The notes beneath the pieces are model-generated. The model was not told where the DNA came from. It did not search any database and saw only the letters and a program-made list of their open reading frames with translations. The position numbers and the translations under genes were made by a program. 14,855 nucleotides of DNA, from contig WQUN01000061.1 of assembly GCA_009782085.1 (NCBI GenBank), positions 1 to 14,855 on the forward strand, in the 5' to 3' direction. Below, piece after piece: positions 12,905 through 14,855 of this stretch (positions within the stretch are counted from its first letter, which is position 1; the number at the start of each line of letters is the position of its first letter). Origin of the DNA: Bacillota bacterium. GTDB taxonomy: Bacteria > Bacillota > Clostridia > Lachnospirales > WQUN01.

Positions 12905-14554
12905 TTACCCCTCCACCACCGTCTTCTCAAACCTCCCGGGCTCGAAATCCCGGGAAAAGCCGCTGGGCGCGTACTCCCCCGCGAACCCCAGGTCCTCGAC
13001 GCCCCCGCGCACCAGGCCGCTCTCCTCGTCCACGGACAAGGTTATCCGAAGCCGCGTCTTACCGCTCGGCCGCGCGGGCAGGCCGACGATCTCGACCTCC
13101 CCGATCAGGCGGCAGTCCCCGACGCCGTCCTCTATGTCGATCCGTTCCATTATTTTCAGGGCGAAGCGCGTCATCTCGTCCGGCGTGTCCCCCGAAAGCG
13201 TGAAGACCTGGCTCTTCTTCGCCAGGGCGTAGCTTGCGCCCCGGCGGATCATCGGATAGAACGCCTTCTTCCCGCCGGTTTCTATCTCGAGGCCGATGTC
13301 GTGGGGCACGGTTACCTCGAACTCCACGGAGAGCTTCTCATCCTCCAGGTCGGGGTTGGACAGCAGGCCCATCTTCATGGCGGCGTAATAGGCCGCGCCG
13401 AGGGATATGTCCGCTGCCGGGCGCTCGGAGGTGTAGATCTTGCTCTCGTCGTTGAAGATACCGACAAGCATCCGCCTGACCCAGGGCATCTGGGACGAGC
13501 CGCCCTCCAGAAGCACCCTGTCCACGGCCTCCGGCGGCACCGCGCCCGTGTAGCACTCGCGCAGGGCTTTCAGCACCAGATTGCGCGTCTTTTCGATGAA
13601 CGGCGCTATGCGCTCCTCGAAAGCCTCCCGCGTAAGCTGTTCCGCGAACGGCGGTATGCAGAAGGTGAACGGTATCCGGAAGCTCCTGACGCCGGAGAGG
13701 CGCTCCTTGGCCTCGCGGCTGCGGACGGCTATCTCCGCCCGGTTCTCCGCGGCCATGTCTTCGGGCTTCTGCCCGGTTTTGGCCTCCACCAGGCCGAGGC
13801 ACATCTCCGCCAGGTTTTCGTCGATGTTGTCCCCGCCGTGGTACGCCTCGCCGCCCTCGCTGATGACCTGTATCTTTATGCGGCGCTCGTCCTTTTCGGC
13901 CACGCGGAAGAGGGTTATATCCAAGGTGCCGCCGCCGAAGTCGAAGACCAGTATCTTCTCGTTTTTCTGGAGCTGGTGCCGGAAATTGTACGCCAAAGCG
14001 GCGGCCTTCGGCTCCTCGATAAGGCAGATCAGCCTGCCGCCGAGGCCGGCCAGCTCGCAGGCGCGCATCGTGGCCTTCTTCGCGGCGTCGTCGAAATCGT
14101 AGGGCACAGAAACCACCGCGCCGGCGATTTCGGCCTTTGGGTTTATGCCTTGGGTGTGGTTCAGCAGTTCCTCCAGTATTTTCGCGGATATTTCCTCCGG
14201 AAGATAGTCTTTCCCGGCCAGGCGGACCGTCCTGCCGGTACCCATGCTGCGCTTTATCGAGCGGACGGTCGTCTCCGGGTATATCTTTATCGAACGGAAC
14301 GCCTCCTCGCCGACGAGCCACTCGCCGGAAGCCCCGTCCGGCCCGGCGGCCGCGTCCGGCCGGAACTGCACCACGGACGGCATGGGTATCTTCCCGAAGC
14401 CGTTGCTGTAGTCTATCGGTTCCGGCCTGCGGTTCTGGTGGTCCCAGTAGCTCACGACGGAGTTGGTCGTCCCCAGGTCGACGCCGAGGATGTACCAGTC
14501 CTCCCGGGGCCCGCCGAGGGCTTCGATTTGGGATTTGTAGGATTCCCAGGTCAT
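12905..14554 (-). CDS. Hsp70-like ATPase without a lid domain
   Basis: A 549-residue cytoplasmic chaperone-type ATPase, shorter than DnaK (about 610-640). Motifs: phosphate-1 G-V-D-L-G-T-T-N-S (24-32), the catalytic-lysine region S-I-K-R-S-M-G (K101), connect-2 E-E-P-K-A-A-A-L-A-Y (180-189), phosphate-2 V-F-D-F-G-G-G-T-L-D-I (203-213), and the adenosine motif L-L-E-G-G-S-S. After the nucleotide-binding domain only a beta-sandwich-like region remains (about 400-530); the helical lid is absent. A 20-residue extension precedes the ATPase core. The ATG at 14554 has AGGGGA 7-8 bases upstream; the frame is open further, to 14632, but those codons overlap the PIN remnant. It starts 28 bases after that remnant ends. 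It pairs with the stalk-FKBP gene 20 bases downstream. No dnaJ or grpE is nearby, so this is a specialised Hsp70 rather than housekeeping DnaK. Confidence 0.92.
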   Translation of the reverse strand: MTWESYKSQIEALGGPREDWYILGVDLGTTNSVVSYWDHQNRRPEPIDYSNGFGKIPMPSVVQFRPDAAAGPDGASGEWLVGEEAFRSIKIYPETTVRSIKRSMGTGRTVRLAGKDYLPEEISAKILEELLNHTQGINPKAEIAGAVVSVPYDFDDAAKKATMRACELAGLGGRLICLIEEPKAAALAYNFRHQLQKNEKILVFDFGGGTLDITLFRVAEKDERRIKIQVISEGGEAYHGGDNIDENLAEMCLGLVEAKTGQKPEDMAAENRAEIAVRSREAKERLSGVRSFRIPFTFCIPPFAEQLTREAFEERIAPFIEKTRNLVLKALRECYTGAVPPEAVDRVLLEGGSSQMPWVRRMLVGIFNDESKIYTSERPAADISLGAAYYAAMKMGLLSNPDLEDEKLSVEFEVTVPHDIGLEIETGGKKAFYPMIRRGASYALAKKSQVFTLSGDTPDEMTRFALKIMERIDIEDGVGDCRLIGEVEIVGLPARPSGKTRLRITLSVDEESGLVRGGVEDLGFAGEYAPSGFSRDFEPGRFEKTVVEG

Positions 14555-14582
14555 GGATTCATCCCCTAGCAATACATTATGT

Positions 14583-14765
14583 CTAGCGTATCCAGAAAAA
14601 CCGGACACTTTCATTGCGCTCGACAATATCAAGCTCGTGGTGATCCGCCGTAATCAAATGACCGCCAATAACAGCCGCTTCCGCCAGCGCGATGGAATCG
14701 GCGAGTGAGATACCCGACTGATGGCTTAAGTATATCACAATTTTCATCCGCCAGCCCGTAAGGAA
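14583..14765 (-). pseudogene. C-terminal remnant of a PIN-domain (VapC-type) toxin
   Basis: The last ~45 codons match the C-terminal half of a PIN-domain RNase toxin of the type common in Clostridia: I-S-L-A-D-S-I-A-L-A-E-A, then L-I-T-A-D-H-H-E-L-D-I-V-E and the closing F-F-W-I-R. These supply the third and fourth acidic active-site positions. The N-terminal ~80 residues, with the first essential aspartate, are missing. The remaining frame could start at an ATG at 14747, giving 54 residues, but the sequence is cut off by an inverted-repeat element beginning at 14766. No antitoxin gene is visible. It is almost certainly non-functional. The call rests on motif resemblance. Confidence 0.75.
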
Positions 14766-14855
14766 CTGTCCAGAAATAAACTGATCAAATATTTTTTTGA
14801 AACGCCGTAGAAGCGTTCGTCGTTTCAAAAAAATGTGCATGTTATTTCTGGACAG
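14766..14855. repeat. 90-base inverted-repeat element (MITE-like) beside the PIN remnant
   Basis: Terminal arms CTGTCCAGAAATAA (14766-14779) and its exact complement (14842-14855) enclose a second perfect pair, ATTTTTTTGAAACG (14791-14804) and its complement (14821-14834). Unmatched spacers of 11 and 7 bases lie between the pairs, with a 16-base centre. The element is too short to encode a transposase and ends exactly at the window edge. It fits a miniature transposable element or a strong bidirectional hairpin. A target-site duplication cannot be tested because the right flank is outside the window. Confidence 0.85.

Noticed and set aside
12845..14569. 574-codon plus-strand frame opposite the first Hsp70 gene
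   Set aside because: The same antisense effect; no start signal and no family resemblance, while the minus strand shows complete Hsp70 motifs.
12905..14632. Longer Hsp70 start 26 codons upstream
   Set aside because: The extra codons overlap the PIN remnant and lack an RBS; the ATG at 14554 has AGGGGA at proper spacing.
14729..14737. Extended -10-like TGATATACT on the minus strand upstream of the first Hsp70 gene
   Set aside because: It lies within PIN coding sequence and has no acceptable -35 at 16-18 bases; too weak to call a promoter.

Overview
This window is most likely from a GC-rich, spore-forming member of the Clostridia (Firmicutes), probably uncultured. The evidence is a SpoIVFB-type M50 protease next to a SpoIVFA-like membrane protein, exported proteins with copper-amine-oxidase-N 'stalk' domains, strong AGGAGG-type ribosome binding sites, and a two-domain protein of clostridial type. 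There is no rRNA, tRNA, CRISPR array or complete insertion sequence. No gene-free stretch exceeds about 180 bases.

Plus-strand half (1-6553). An Eis-like GNAT acetyltransferase (148-1359) comes first. It is followed by an 865-residue protein (1539-4136) whose two compact end domains are separated by a strikingly regular nested repeat array and a second, very recent duplication. Next is a compact group: trmB, a small lysine-rich protein overlapping its 3' end, a SpoIVFA-like single-pass membrane protein that lacks the usual LytM peptidase domain, and a SpoIVFB-like intramembrane metalloprotease that overlaps it by 4 bases.

Minus-strand half (14855-6666). Reading in the direction of transcription: a 90-base inverted-repeat element abuts a truncated PIN-domain (VapC-type) toxin gene. 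Then come an Hsp70-like ATPase, an exported stalk-FKBP-trigger-factor-like protein, an Hsp70-VWA fusion, an exported stalk-ankyrin protein broken by a frameshift, an orphan HicB-like antitoxin, and 3-methyladenine DNA glycosylase I (tag). The plus-strand and minus-strand blocks converge at 6554-6665.

The most interesting feature is that a cytoplasmic Hsp70-type ATPase followed within 20-30 bases by an exported stalk-domain protein occurs twice in tandem (14554-11397 and 11216-7616). The two modules carry different accessory domains: FKBP plus trigger-factor-like in one, VWA plus ankyrin in the other. The region also holds degraded toxin-antitoxin genes, two hairpin repeats, a frameshift, and a 29-30 base scar copied from the VWA coding region beside hicB. 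Together these suggest a duplicated, rearranging accessory locus. A shared function for the Hsp70/stalk pairs is inference from gene order only.
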